This document shows, one piece after another, positions 36,353 to 45,381 of a stretch of DNA of 64,000 nt. The first letter of the stretch is position 1; every line of letters starts with the position of its first letter. This stretch comes from Nocardioides jiangxiensis. GTDB lineage: Bacteria > Actinomycetota > Actinomycetes > Propionibacteriales > Nocardioidaceae. The DNA lies in assembly GCF_030580915.1 (NCBI RefSeq), contig NZ_JAUQTA010000001.1:248001-312000 (forward strand), in the 5' to 3' direction. A model generated the notes under the pieces. The model was not told the origin of the DNA. It made no database searches and saw only the letters and a list, made by a program, of their open reading frames with translations. Made by a program: the position numbers and the translations under genes.

Positions 36353-36406
36353 GTTAACACGCCTGAAACATTCGGCTACGACGGTGAAACCCTGCCCGCC
36401 TAATCT
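36353..36406 (+). promoter_or_regulatory. GlnR-like binding site and promoter of the type III glutamine synthetase
   Basis: TTAAC (36354-36358), six bases and GAAAC (36365-36369) match one gTnAc-n6-GaAAc half of the actinobacterial GlnR consensus. A second GAAAC lies at 36386-36390, with a weaker GCTAC before it. TAATCT (36401-36406) could be the -10 box, so the site covers the -35 region as an activator would. GAGGAG precedes the start codon. Confidence 0.5.
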
Positions 36407-36461
36407 CGACCCTGTTTCGTTCACCGTCGGCGCCACGAGGTGCCGTGCTGAGGAGTATTTG

Positions 36462-38639
36462 ATGACTGCGAACCCCACCCGCCTGGGTGCGATCCGCGAG
36501 ATCGAGGCCAACGAGGCCCCGGCCGCCTTCTTCAACGGCACCGGCGACTCGCCGGAGATCTTCGGTGAGAACGTCTTCTCGCTGCCGGTGATGGCCAAGC
36601 GCCTCCCGAAGTCCGTCTACAAGTCGGTCGCCGCGACGATCGAGAAGGGCGAGAAGCTCGACCCCGCCATCGCCGACGTCGTCGCTGCCGCGATGAAGGA
36701 CTGGGCGATGGAGAAGGGCGCCACGCACTACGCGCACGTCTTCTACCCCCTCACCGGCCTGACCGCCGAGAAGCACGACTCCTTCATGGAGCCGGTCGGC
36801 GACGGCACCGCGATCTGGGAGTTCCAGGGCAAGATCCTCGTCCAGGGCGAGCCCGACGCCTCGTCGTTCCCCAACGGTGGCATCCGTGCCACGTTCGAGG
36901 CCCGCGGCTACACCGGCTGGGACGTCCAGTCGCCGGCGTACATCCTCGAGAACGACAACGGCGCCACCCTCTGCATCCCGACGATCTTCGTCTCGATGAC
37001 CGGTGAGGCCCTCGACTACAAGACCCCGCTCCTGCGCTCGCAGAACGCGATGTCGGACCAGGCCAAGCGCGTCCTCGCCCTCTTCGGCCACAAGGACATC
37101 GACAACGTCGTGTCCTACTGCGGCCCGGAGCAGGAGTACTTCCTGGTCGACACCTCCTTCGTCAACTCGCGCCCTGACCTCCTCAACGCCGGCCGCACGC
37201 TCTTCGGTGCCAAGCCGCCGAAGGGCCAGGAGTTCGACGACCACTACTTCGGTGCCATCCCGGAGCGTGTCCAGCACTTCATGTTCGACACCGAGCGGGC
37301 GCTGTTCAAGCTCGGCGTGCCGGCCAAGACCCGCCACAACGAGGTCGCCCCCGGCCAGTTCGAGATCGCGCCGGTCTTCGAGAAGGCCAACCTGGCCGCC
37401 GACCACCAGCAGCTGATCATGTCGACGTTCAAGTCGATCGCGAAGAAGCACGGCTTCGAGGCGCTCTTCCACGAGAAGCCGTTCGCGGGCGTCAACGGCT
37501 CCGGCAAGCACGTCAACTTCTCCTTCGGCAACGGCAACCAGGGCAACTTCCTGAACCCGGGCGACAACCCGCACGACAACGCCCAGTTCCTCGTGTTCTG
37601 CGCCGCCGTCATCCGCGCCGTCCACCTGTACGGCGGCCTGCTCCGCGTCTCCATCGCGTCGGCCGGCAACGACCACCGCCTGGGCGCCAACGAGGCCCCG
37701 CCGGCGATCATCTCGATCTTCCTCGGCGACCAGCTGCAGGACGTCTTCGAGCAGATCGCGAAGGGTGGTGCGACCTCCTCCAAGCAGAAGGGCGCCCTCT
37801 CCGTCGGTGTCGACAGCCTCCCCGTCCTCACGCAGGACGCCGGCGACCGCAACCGCACCTCGCCCATGGCCTTCACCGGCAACCGCTTCGAGTTCCGCGC
37901 CGTCGGCTCGGCCCAGACCGTCGCCGCCCCGCTGACGATCATCAACACGATCATGGCCGAGGCGCTCGACTACCTCGCCACCGAGCTCGAGGCCGCGGTC
38001 GCCGCCGGCACCGACTTCAACGACGCGGTCCAGCAGGTCCTCGCCAAGGTCATCGAGCAGCACGGCGCCGCGGTCTTCAACGGCAACGGCTACTCCTCGG
38101 AGTGGCACGAGGAGGCTGTCCAGCGCGGCCTCAAGAAGCTCGACACCACCGTCGACGCCCTGCCGGAGTACCAGACCCCGGAGGCCAAGGCCCTCTTCTC
38201 GAAGTACGGCGTCTTCAACGAGGCCGAGCTCGAGGCCCGCTACGAGGTCGCCCTCGAGCAGTACCTGATGGCCGTCAACGTCGAGGCGAACCTGACCGAG
38301 GAGATCGCCAAGACGATCATCCTTCCGTCGGCCGTCCGCTACCAGACGGAGCTCGCCAACAACATCGCCGCCCTCAAGGCCGCCGGTGTCGAGGGTGACC
38401 TCGAGGACCTCAACGCCGTCTCCGCGCTCGTCGCCGAGCTGCGCGCCGGGATCAAGGGCCTCCAGGCCGCCGTCGCCGCCCAGCACGACACCGAGGGCAT
38501 CGCCGAGGCGCAGCACGTCAAGGACGTCGTCCTCCCGGCCATGCTCGCGGTCCGCGCGGCTGCCGACGCCCTCGAGGGCGTCGTGGCTGACGACCTGTGG
38601 AACCTCCCGACCTACCAGGAGATGCTCTTCATCAAGTGA
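36462..38639 (+). CDS. glnN: Glutamine synthetase type III
   Basis: The 725-residue enzyme belongs to the large GSIII family, not to the 470-residue type I. It has the GSIII N-terminal domain (ending near [17 protein letters not shown]), catalytic-domain motifs [19 protein letters not shown] (near 289), [18 protein letters not shown] (near 336), [16 protein letters not shown] (near 404) and a long helical C-terminus. It makes glutamine from glutamate, ammonia and ATP. GSIII is not adenylylated, so it would remain active when GlnA is shut off. Codon use is strongly biased to highly expressed codons. The ATG at 36462 has GAGGAG. A GlnR-like site upstream suggests nitrogen control. Confidence 0.95.
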   Translation: MTANPTRLGAIREIEANEAPAAFFNGTGDSPEIFGENVFSLPVMAKRLPKSVYKSVAATIEKGEKLDPAIADVVAAAMKDWAMEKGATHYAHVFYPLTGLTAEKHDSFMEPVGDGTAIWEFQGKILVQGEPDASSFPNGGIRATFEARGYTGWDVQSPAYILENDNGATLCIPTIFVSMTGEALDYKTPLLRSQNAMSDQAKRVLALFGHKDIDNVVSYCGPEQEYFLVDTSFVNSRPDLLNAGRTLFGAKPPKGQEFDDHYFGAIPERVQHFMFDTERALFKLGVPAKTRHNEVAPGQFEIAPVFEKANLAADHQQLIMSTFKSIAKKHGFEALFHEKPFAGVNGSGKHVNFSFGNGNQGNFLNPGDNPHDNAQFLVFCAAVIRAVHLYGGLLRVSIASAGNDHRLGANEAPPAIISIFLGDQLQDVFEQIAKGGATSSKQKGALSVGVDSLPVLTQDAGDRNRTSPMAFTGNRFEFRAVGSAQTVAAPLTIINTIMAEALDYLATELEAAVAAGTDFNDAVQQVLAKVIEQHGAAVFNGNGYSSEWHEEAVQRGLKKLDTTVDALPEYQTPEAKALFSKYGVFNEAELEARYEVALEQYLMAVNVEANLTEEIAKTIILPSAVRYQTELANNIAALKAAGVEGDLEDLNAVSALVAELRAGIKGLQAAVAAQHDTEGIAEAQHVKDVVLPAMLAVRAAADALEGVVADDLWNLPTYQEMLFIK

Positions 38640-38660
38640 TGAGCTGACCTCGCGGTCCCT

Positions 38661-38697
38661 CCGGCAGCCGGTGCCCCCTCGGGGCGCCGGCTGTCGG
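38661..38697 (+). terminator. Hairpin terminator after the type III glutamine synthetase
   Basis: A 17-bp stem with two G-U pairs joins 38661-38677 to 38681-38697 around the loop CTC, followed by CATTTG. It lies 22 bp after the stop codon. Confidence 0.8.
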
Positions 38698-38732
38698 CAT
38701 TTGCGCCGCTCCCCTCCCCTACTGTCGTCTCC

Positions 38733-39266
38733 ATGACGACGCTCCTGACGACCGAGCGCCTGGTCCTCCGGCTCATGCAGCCCGGCGATGCGCCGGCGCT
38801 GGCGGCGTACCGCAGCGACCCGGAGGTGGCGACCCTGCAGGGCTGGGACCTGCCGTTCACGCTGGAGCGTGCCGAGCGGTTCGTCGCGGAGGTGGGGGCG
38901 CTCGGCTGGCCGGTGCTGGATGACTGGCAGCAGGTCGCGATCGAGCTCGACGGCGCGATGGTCGGCGACATCGGGGTGCACCGCACCGCAGACGGGCAGG
39001 TGGCCACCATCGGCTACACCCTGGCCCGCTCCGCGCAGGGCCAGGGCTATGCGACCGAGGCGGTCGGCGCGCTGCTCGCGCTCCTCTCCTCCGAGGGCGT
39101 ACGCCGGGTGGACGCCGCCACCGACCCGGAGAACGCCGCATCGGCGAGACTGCTGCTCCGGCTCGGGTTCACGCTGGTGGGCCGCGGGACCAGCGAGGTG
39201 CGCGGCGAGACGGTCGTCGACGACCTGTATGTGCTCGCCCTGGACGGTTCGCGCACGCAGGGCTGA
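38733..39266 (+). CDS. GNAT-family N-acetyltransferase (RimJ/RimL type)
   Basis: The 177-residue protein has the RimJ/RimL pattern: TTERLVLRLMQPGDAPAL at the N-terminus, GDIGVHR near 77, the acetyl-CoA loop ARSAQGQGYATEAVGALL near 97, then ENAASARLLLRLGFTLVGRG. It probably acetylates an amine or protein N-terminus, with the target unknown. ATG 38733 has TACTGT seven bases upstream, a leaderless promoter that follows the preceding terminator. It is followed by the permease gene after 79 bp. Confidence 0.85.
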   Translation: MTTLLTTERLVLRLMQPGDAPALAAYRSDPEVATLQGWDLPFTLERAERFVAEVGALGWPVLDDWQQVAIELDGAMVGDIGVHRTADGQVATIGYTLARSAQGQGYATEAVGALLALLSSEGVRRVDAATDPENAASARLLLRLGFTLVGRGTSEVRGETVVDDLYVLALDGSRTQG

Positions 39267-39345
39267 CGAGCGCCTCCACGAGTCGAGGCATTTCCGGGAC
39301 CTTCAGCCCGTGTTGCTCCGGGCGGACGGAGGGCACTGTGGATGC

Positions 39346-40512
39346 ATGGAGACCGTGTGGGAGCCCTTCCGGATGGCGGCTGCGATGGGCTGGGAGATCC
39401 TGTGGCCCCTGATCCTCGGCTTCGCGCTGTCGGGGGTCGTGCAGGCCGTCGTCCGCCGCGACGCGGTGGTGGCCCGCCTCTCCGGCGACTCCCCGCGCGC
39501 CCTGCTGTGGGCGACCGGGCTGGGAGCTGCGTCGAGCTCGTGCTCCTACGCAGCCGTAGCCCTGGCCCGGTCCTTGTTCCGCAAGGGCGCTTCGCTCACC
39601 GCCGCCATGGCGTTCGAGATCGCCTCGACCAACCTCGTGGTCGAGCTCGGCATCATCCTGTGGCTGCTGATGGGGTGGCAGTTCACCCTCGCCGAGTTCA
39701 TCGGCGGCCCGGTGATGATCGTCGTGGTCGCCGTCTTCTTCCGCCTGTGGATGCGAGGACGCGTCATCGAGGCGGCGCACGCCCAGGCGGAGAAGGGGCT
39801 GCTCGGCGCCATGGAGGGTCACGCCGCGATGGACATGTCCGTCGGCGGACCCGCGTCGTTCTGGCGTCGGCTGTTCTCGCCGAAGGGCTTCACCGCCGTC
39901 GCGCACTTCTACGTGATGGACTGGGCGTCGGTGGCCCGCGACATCCTGATCGGGCTGCTCATCGCGGGGGTCTTCGCTGCGTGGGTCCCCACCTCGTGGC
40001 TCGAGAGCTTCTTCCTCAGCGACAGCGAGACGTGGGCACCGATCTGGGGGCCGGTCGTCGGCCCGCTGGTGGCGGTGGTGAGCTTCGTCTGCTCGATCGG
40101 CAACGTGCCCCTCGCGGCCGTGCTCTGGAACGGCGGCATCAGCTTCGGTGGGGTGATCTCGTTCCTCTTCGCCGACCTGCTCGTCGTCCCGATCCTCGTC
40201 ATCTACCGGCGCTACTACGGCACGGCAGCGGCGCTGCGGATCACCGGCTTCTTCTACCTCGCGATGGTGATCGCCGGGTATGCCATCGAGGTGCTCTTCG
40301 GAGCAGCCGGGCTCACGCCGGAGCACCGCAGCGCGACCGTCATGGAGGCCGGCTTCACCTGGAACTACACGACCTGGCTCAACCTCGCGTTCCTCGCGCT
40401 GAGCACCGCCCTGGTCTGGCGCTTCTTCCGGACCGGCGGCCCGGCGATGCTGCAGATGATGCGCACGCCACCGCCAGCCGAGCACCACCACCACGCGCAT
40501 GCACCGGAGTAG
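39346..40512 (+). CDS. ArsP/UPF0718-family permease with a His-rich tail
   Basis: This 388-residue protein has about eight membrane helices in two halves. It has the family motifs GLGAASSSCSYAAVALARSL (near 53) and SFVCSIGNVPLAAVLWNGG (near 246), in which conserved Cys and Ser sit in the membrane. ArsP members export trivalent organoarsenicals, but many relatives are uncharacterised. The last residues (PPPAEHHHHAHAPE) are a metal-binding-type tail. The ATG at 39346 is chosen because the frame upstream runs through the acetyltransferase gene. The stop overlaps the glnA promoter. Nothing ties it functionally to nitrogen genes. Confidence 0.75.
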   Translation: METVWEPFRMAAAMGWEILWPLILGFALSGVVQAVVRRDAVVARLSGDSPRALLWATGLGAASSSCSYAAVALARSLFRKGASLTAAMAFEIASTNLVVELGIILWLLMGWQFTLAEFIGGPVMIVVVAVFFRLWMRGRVIEAAHAQAEKGLLGAMEGHAAMDMSVGGPASFWRRLFSPKGFTAVAHFYVMDWASVARDILIGLLIAGVFAAWVPTSWLESFFLSDSETWAPIWGPVVGPLVAVVSFVCSIGNVPLAAVLWNGGISFGGVISFLFADLLVVPILVIYRRYYGTAAALRITGFFYLAMVIAGYAIEVLFGAAGLTPEHRSATVMEAGFTWNYTTWLNLAFLALSTALVWRFFRTGGPAMLQMMRTPPPAEHHHHAHAPE

Positions 40513-40521
40513 GGTTCCAGC
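40510..40521 (+). promoter_or_regulatory. Leaderless -10 box of glnA, overlapping the permease stop codon
   Basis: TAGGGT (40510-40515) contains the TAG that ends the permease gene and lies six bases before the glnA ATG. The gap of nine bases has no good ribosome site. glnA could be read both from this promoter and by readthrough from the permease. Confidence 0.5.
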
Positions 40522-41940
40522 ATGTTCACGACCCAGGACGATCTGCTCCGCTTCATCAAGGACGAAGGCGTCGAGATGGTCGACGTCCGCTTCGTCGACC
40601 TGCCGGGCATCGAGCAGCACTTCACCGTGCCGGTCTCCTCGTTCGACGAGTCGGTCTTCGAGAACGGCCTCTCCTTCGACGGCTCCTCGATCCGCGGCTT
40701 CCAGGCCATCAACGAGTCCGACATGTCGCTCTTCCCCGACGTGACCACGGCCTACATCGACCCGTTCCGGGTGGCGAAGACGCTCGTGCTGAGCTTCTTC
40801 ATCCACGACCCGATCACGGGCGAGGCCTACTCCCGCGACCCGCGCAACATCGCGCGCAAGGCGCAGGCCTACCTCGCCTCGACGGGCATCGCCGACACGG
40901 CGTACTTCGCCCCGGAGGCGGAGTTCTACATCTTCGACTCGGTCCGCTACGCGACCTCGGCCAACGAGGGCTTCTACCACATCGACTCCGTCGAGGGCTG
41001 GTGGAACAGCGGCAACGAGGGCGAGAACCGCGGCTACAAGACGCGCTTCAAGGGCGGCTACTTCCCCGTCGCGCCGTACGACCACTTCACCGACCTGCGC
41101 GACGAGATGGTGAAGAACCTCGAGGGCGCGCAGCTGCTCGTCGAGCGTGCGCACCACGAGGTCGGCACGGCCGGTCAGGCTGAGATCAACTACCGCTTCG
41201 ACACGCTGCTCAAGGCCGCGGACGACGTGATGAAGTTCAAGTACATCATCAAGAACACCGCGTGGGAGGCCGGCAAGTCGGTCACCTTCATGCCCAAGCC
41301 GCTCTTCGGTGACAACGGCTCCGGCATGCACGTCCACCAGTCCCTCTGGAACGGCGGCGAGCCGCTCTTCTACGACGAGACCGGCTACGCGGGCCTCTCG
41401 GAGATGGCGCGCCACTACATCGGCGGCATCCTGCGCCACGCGCCCGCCCTCCTGGCGTTCACCAACCCGACGGTCAACTCCTTCCACCGCCTGGTGCCGG
41501 GCTACGAGGCGCCGATCTCGCTGGTCTACTCCTCGCGCAACCGCTCGGCGTCCGTGCGCATCCCGATCACCGGTGCCAACCCGAAGGCCAAGCGCATCGA
41601 GGCCCGCTTCCCCGACCCGTCGGCGAACCCCTACCTCGCCTTCTCGGCCCTGATGCTGGCCGGCCTGGACGGCATCAAGAACAAGATCGAGCCGGCCGAG
41701 CCGATCGACAAGGACATCTACGAGCTCCCGCCGGACGAGATGGCCGAGATCGCCCAGGTGCCGACGTCGCTCAACGCCGTGCTCGAGGCACTGGAGGAGG
41801 ACTCCGACTTCCTGACCGAGGGCGGTGTCTTCACCCAGGACCTGATCGAGACGTGGGTGGACTACAAGCGCACCCAGGAGATCGCTCCGGTGCAGCTGCG
41901 TCCCCACCCGCACGAGTTCGAGCTGTATTACGACATCTGA
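40522..41940 (+). CDS. glnA: Glutamine synthetase type I (GlnA)
   Basis: The 472-residue enzyme is a type I-beta dodecameric synthetase. Motifs are [17 protein letters not shown] (near 51), [10 protein letters not shown] (near 131), the ATP motif [18 protein letters not shown] (near 257) and NRSASVRIP (near 338). The adenylylation tyrosine is Tyr400 in [10 protein letters not shown], so it should be switched by GlnE. It is the ortholog of GlnA1 of M. tuberculosis by position after lipA, DUF4191 and RDD genes. The 3' end is the insertion point of a mobile element: the final codons (GTATTACGACATCTGA) recur almost unchanged at 50661-50676. Confidence 0.97.
   Translation: MFTTQDDLLRFIKDEGVEMVDVRFVDLPGIEQHFTVPVSSFDESVFENGLSFDGSSIRGFQAINESDMSLFPDVTTAYIDPFRVAKTLVLSFFIHDPITGEAYSRDPRNIARKAQAYLASTGIADTAYFAPEAEFYIFDSVRYATSANEGFYHIDSVEGWWNSGNEGENRGYKTRFKGGYFPVAPYDHFTDLRDEMVKNLEGAQLLVERAHHEVGTAGQAEINYRFDTLLKAADDVMKFKYIIKNTAWEAGKSVTFMPKPLFGDNGSGMHVHQSLWNGGEPLFYDETGYAGLSEMARHYIGGILRHAPALLAFTNPTVNSFHRLVPGYEAPISLVYSSRNRSASVRIPITGANPKAKRIEARFPDPSANPYLAFSALMLAGLDGIKNKIEPAEPIDKDIYELPPDEMAEIAQVPTSLNAVLEALEEDSDFLTEGGVFTQDLIETWVDYKRTQEIAPVQLRPHPHEFELYYDI
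41925..41940 (+). repeat. Left attachment-site repeat (glnA 3' end)
   Basis: GTATTACGACATCTGA spans the last codons and stop of glnA. Its partner at 50661-50676 differs only at the fifth base. Confidence 0.7.
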
Positions 41941-41966
41941 TTCGCAGGTCTCGCTGACCTGCGCGT

Positions 41967-42023
41967 CGGCGCCTGACCTGGGAAAACGTCTTCCAACGTC
42001 TTCCAGCGTCAGGCGCCGTTTTT
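41967..42023 (+). terminator. Rho-independent terminator downstream of glnA
   Basis: CGGCGCCTGAC (41967-41977) pairs with GTCAGGCGCCG (42008-42018) over a 30-base loop, and TTTTT follows. The loop holds two copies of CGTCTTCCA. It lies inside the left end of the element. Confidence 0.75.
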
Positions 42024-42115
42024 CATCCTTGTGCGTACCCAGTGCACCCCACGGGACCACGCGCAGCGTCGTCATTCGGCAGCCCCACCGCGCATACGCC
42101 TGTTAGACATAGATC

Positions 42116-42481
42116 ATGCCTGCACGAGCTAACCGAAAGTGGTCGCGCGAAGAGACCGTCATCGCCTTCGAGGTCTTCCAGAAGCACGGGCTAGCGAGTA
42201 AGACCAGCCCCGAAGTGCTGGCTCTGAGCACAACGCTCCGGGATCTTGCAGAGGCCCGTGGCGAGGAGATCACGGCCAACTTCCGCAACCCCGCTGGCTG
42301 CGCGATGAAGCTCGGCCACTTCCTCTACGTGACGACCGACGGCAAGCAAGGCCTGTCAGGGCACGGCGCGATGGACCGCGAGGTTGTCGATCGATTCCGA
42401 CACGACGCCCTTGGGCTCGAGCTGGCAAGCAGCGACGCCAAGGGCCGGCAAGCTTCTGTCGCCGCAAGAGCTCCCGGTTGA
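42116..42481 (+). pseudogene. N-terminal fragment of a ScoMcrA-like (HNH/type IV restriction) head domain
   Basis: Residues 1-92 (NRKWSREETVIAFEVFQKHG, then FRNPAGCAMKLGHFL and GLSGHGAMDREVVDRF) match the head domain found at the start of ScoMcrA-like and other HNH restriction nucleases. The conserved pattern FRNPxGxAMKLGxF is clear. After DREVVDRF the family similarity stops, the last 29 residues look random, and no HNH or SRA domain follows. I read it as a remnant of a restriction gene brought by the element. The ATG at 42116 opens a full domain, so expression of a short protein is possible. G+C is visibly lower than in the flanks. Confidence 0.6.
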
Positions 42482-42704
42482 GCTTCCGGTTGGATACGCG
42501 ACAGACGACCTAGCGAACACCGTCGATGCCACGCTGAAGCTCGTCACTACTCCTCAGATCGCCGGCACGCCGATCGTCCAGCCAGCCCTCAAGCCACTCG
42601 GCGAGATGCTCAAGAACGACGCACCGTTCACGATTCCGCGCTACCAGAGATCGTATTCGTGAACCGAGGACGAGGTGGAGCGGGAGACGTCCGCGTCACC
42701 TTGA
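42384..42704 (+). pseudogene. DUF262 (GmrSD-like) fragment interrupted by a stop codon
   Basis: This frame contains KPLGEMLKNDAPFTIPRYQRSYS and then TGA at 42660-42662, followed in frame by TEDEVE. DUF262 proteins begin with a short helix and IPxYQRxYSWTxxEV, so the TGA stands exactly where the conserved Trp (TGG) is expected. The frame then closes at 42704 after 14 more codons, and the rest of the gene is missing. DUF262 is the DGQR-nuclease domain of type IV restriction proteins such as GmrS/GmrD. Overlap with the end of the preceding fragment suggests two old restriction genes collapsed together. Confidence 0.65.
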
Positions 42705-43736
42705 ACTCGACACCCCACCGCGTAGCGGGGCGCCCACCTGGTGCAGGTGTCGGAGTGCCAGCCCGTACGACTCATGCAGCGTCGTTTCCGAGTACGAGAT
42801 CCCGCGGGCCCGGCAGTGGCGCTCGATGATGGGTTGGGCTCGTCTGAGGTTGGGACGGGGCATGCTCGGGAAGAGGTGGTGCTCGATCTGAAGGTTGAGG
42901 CCGCCAAGGGCCAAGTCGACGAATCGTCCTCCTCGGATGTTGCGGGCGGACAGTACCTGACGGAGCAGCGGGTCCGCGGCTTGCTGCGGCGTGAGCGCTG
43001 GCATCCCCTTGTGCGACGGGGCGAACGAGCAGCCGAGGTAGACACCGAACAAGGCCTGGTGGATCACGAGGAACACCAGCGCCTGGATCCAAGTGAGGGT
43101 GCTCAAGAGCAACGTGAGGTACAGGGTGAGGTGACCGAGCAGCAAGAGGCTCTCGACTTTCCGGTAGCGGAGTCCGGGCCTGAGAACCGAACGCACGCTC
43201 GAGACCCGAAGGTTGAACGCCTCGAGCGTCAGCATCGGGAAGAACAGACCGGCCTGATGCCGCGTCAGCCAGGCGGCCGCTCCTCTGCGCGCGCTGGCCT
43301 GGTCAGAGTCGAACACGAACGCACCGACAGCGACATCGGGGTCGGCCTCCAGGTCGTTCGGGTGGGCGTGGTGGGCGTTGTGCTTGGCGATCCACCAGCC
43401 GTAGCTGAGCCCGTTCAGCAGGTTGCCGTGCACCAGGCAGAGCAGGGCGATGGTCCGGCCACGATGAGCGATCTGGCGATGGGCGGCGTCGTGGGAGAAG
43501 AACGCGATCTGGGTGGACACGATCGCGAACCCCGGGGCCAGCAGGAGCGCCCACCACGAGTCGCGCAGAAGGAAGAGACCCGCCACGACCAGAGCCAGTC
43601 CGGCGAGGTTGAGGGTTCCCAGGACGGCGTAGAACGCAGGTCTAGGCTGGAGGAGTCCTCGACTCCGGATTTCGCGAACCAGCTCGCTGTAGTCGCTCTG
43701 GAGGGGCGGAAGCGCTGACCCAGTGGTGGTGGACAT
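42696..43736 (-). CDS. Fatty acid desaturase, front-end type
   Basis: The 346-residue membrane di-iron enzyme has the three His boxes: HDAAH (near 87), HNAHH (near 123) and QIEHH (near 293). A Gln as first residue of the third box marks the front-end class (delta-5/delta-6 or linoleoyl-CoA type). Four or so membrane helices flank the boxes. No cytochrome b5 domain is fused, so it needs an external electron donor such as a ferredoxin. The start ATG 43736 is chosen where the family begins; a long upstream frame is antisense to the GAF gene. It is cargo of the element. Confidence 0.88.
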   Translation of the reverse strand: MSTTTGSALPPLQSDYSELVREIRSRGLLQPRPAFYAVLGTLNLAGLALVVAGLFLLRDSWWALLLAPGFAIVSTQIAFFSHDAAHRQIAHRGRTIALLCLVHGNLLNGLSYGWWIAKHNAHHAHPNDLEADPDVAVGAFVFDSDQASARRGAAAWLTRHQAGLFFPMLTLEAFNLRVSSVRSVLRPGLRYRKVESLLLLGHLTLYLTLLLSTLTWIQALVFLVIHQALFGVYLGCSFAPSHKGMPALTPQQAADPLLRQVLSARNIRGGRFVDLALGGLNLQIEHHLFPSMPRPNLRRAQPIIERHCRARGISYSETTLHESYGLALRHLHQVGAPLRGGVSSSR

Positions 43737-43826
43737 GAGGATCCCGACTGTTCGCAGATGGCGCCGCCGGGGTCCGAGGTGGCCTCGATTCGAGGCTACT
43801 CCCCCGACCCTGAGGTGGGTGGAAGC

Positions 43827-44547
43827 GTGAAGACCACGGCCCAGATCCTCGCGGCGATCGACGCCGCGGCCGGGCCGGGGCGGTCGCCCCCGGAGTTGCT
43901 GTGCGTCGACTGCACCACGGCACTCGGGCTGAGCGGTTGCGTGATGGCGCTCATGAACGATGCCGGTCATCAGGGGGTGGTCGGAGCCTCGGGCGGGGTC
44001 GCCGCCCAGTTGGAGGACCTCCAGTTCGAGTTGGGCGAGGGGCCGAGCGTCAACGTGTCTCACTTCGCGCGCCCCGTCTTCCATTCCGACCTGGTGACGG
44101 CCGGCGAGATGTCGGCATGGCCGGGGTTCGGACCCGAGGCGGTGGGCGCTGGAGTGCGGGCGGTGTTCGCGTTTCCACTCCAGGTGGGCGGCGTGCGTCT
44201 GGGCACGCTCTGCCTGTATCGCTCGACCGCTGCTCAACTTGATCGCGAGGGAGATGGCGAGCGCCCTCGCCTACGCCGATGCCGCGCTGGTGGTGCTTCT
44301 GCGTCTGCAGGCCGAGATGCAGCCGGGATCAGTGCTCCATCCCGACCTGGGCGAGCCGTTGGAATACCGCGCCGAGGTCCACCAGGCGACGGGGTTTCTC
44401 TCGGTTCAGGCGTCGGTCGGTCTCACGGACGCCCTGCTGCTACTTCGGGCCCATGCGTTCGCCGGCGAGCGTTCCCTCCTGGAAGTCGCGCGTGACGTGC
44501 TGGCGGGGCGTCTTCGCATTCCTCTGGAAGAAGACGAAGATGACTGA
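43827..44547 (+). pseudogene. GAF-ANTAR regulator split by a one-base frameshift
   Basis: The first part (from GTG 43827, reading KTTAQILAAIDAAAG, to about 44250) is a GAF domain with LELGEGPS-like FELGEGPSVNV and VFAFPLQVGGVRLGTLCLY. The second part, in the next frame (from about 44250 to TGA 44545-44547), has ALAYADAALVVLLRLQ and an ANTAR RNA-binding domain (YRAEVHQATGFLSVQASVG). Removing one G from the run near 44250 (GCGAGGGAG) would restore a continuous DREEMASALAYAD reading. ANTAR proteins act by antitermination. This is either a true mutation or a sequencing slip; without correction the product is a GAF domain with an unrelated tail. Confidence 0.7.
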
Positions 44548-44592
44548 CATACCCGCCCGCGACATTCGTCAGACCAATAAGAGGCCACTCTC

Positions 44593-45315
44593 ATGAGCGC
44601 TGAACAACGGTTGACCGAGGTGTTCGTCGAGCTCGCCGACACGCTCGTCGACGAGTTCGACGCACTGGACTTCTTGTCCACGCTCACCGAGCGAAGTGTC
44701 GAGCTTCTCCATGCGGACGCGGCGGGTGTGATCCTCAGTGATCTGCGTGGCAGCCTGCACGTGGTCGCCTCGACGAGCGACCAGGCTCAGATTCTCGAAC
44801 TCTTCGAGCTCCAGAACGACGAAGGGCCGTGCCTTGACTGCTTCAACAGCGGTCGCGCGGTCGTCAACGTGGCGATTGCCGAAGCCCGCTCCCGGTGGCC
44901 ACGGTTCACCGCCGCTGCGACTGAGGTGGGCTACTCGTCCGCGCACGCGATCCCCCTGCGCCTGCGGGACTCCGTGGTCGGAGCCATGAACCTGTTCTGC
45001 GTGAGCGCTTCTCGCCTCAGCGAGGAGGATGTCGCGCTCGGCCAGGCGTTGGCCGACATCGCCACGATCGGCCTGCTGCAGGAGCGTGCCGTTCGCCAGT
45101 CAGGGCTGATCGCCGAACAGCTTCAGACCGCACTCAACAGTCGCATCCTGGTCGAGCAGGCCAAGGGCGTCCTGTTGGCAAGCGCCGGCATCGACGTGGA
45201 CCGGGCCTTCCAGTTGATGCGTGACTACAGCCGCCGCAACAACCAGCCGGTCAAGACCGTTGCCCAGAGCGTGATCAATCGGGTCCTGACCGTCGACCAA
45301 CTCCGCCGCCCTTGA
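44593..45315 (+). CDS. GAF and ANTAR domain transcription antitermination regulator
   Basis: The 240-residue protein has an N-terminal GAF domain (about 15-165, with FELQNDEGPCLDCFNSG, a Cys-containing binding loop, and HAIPLRLRDSVVGAMNLF). The C-terminal ANTAR domain (about 175-235) reads LQTALNSRILVEQAKGVLLA and ends with AQSVINRVL. GAF-ANTAR proteins sense a small molecule or redox state and bind paired RNA hairpins to prevent termination. The start ATG 44593 has AAGAGG upstream. It lies 45 bp after the frameshifted relative, so the two were once a pair of sensors. The target RNA is unknown. Confidence 0.88.
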   Translation: MSAEQRLTEVFVELADTLVDEFDALDFLSTLTERSVELLHADAAGVILSDLRGSLHVVASTSDQAQILELFELQNDEGPCLDCFNSGRAVVNVAIAEARSRWPRFTAAATEVGYSSAHAIPLRLRDSVVGAMNLFCVSASRLSEEDVALGQALADIATIGLLQERAVRQSGLIAEQLQTALNSRILVEQAKGVLLASAGIDVDRAFQLMRDYSRRNNQPVKTVAQSVINRVLTVDQLRRP

Positions 45316-45381
45316 CTCCCCGCATTAGGCGGGAGGGGCCGGCAGAGAGGGGATCTCGCCAGTCGCTGACGAATGCGGCCC

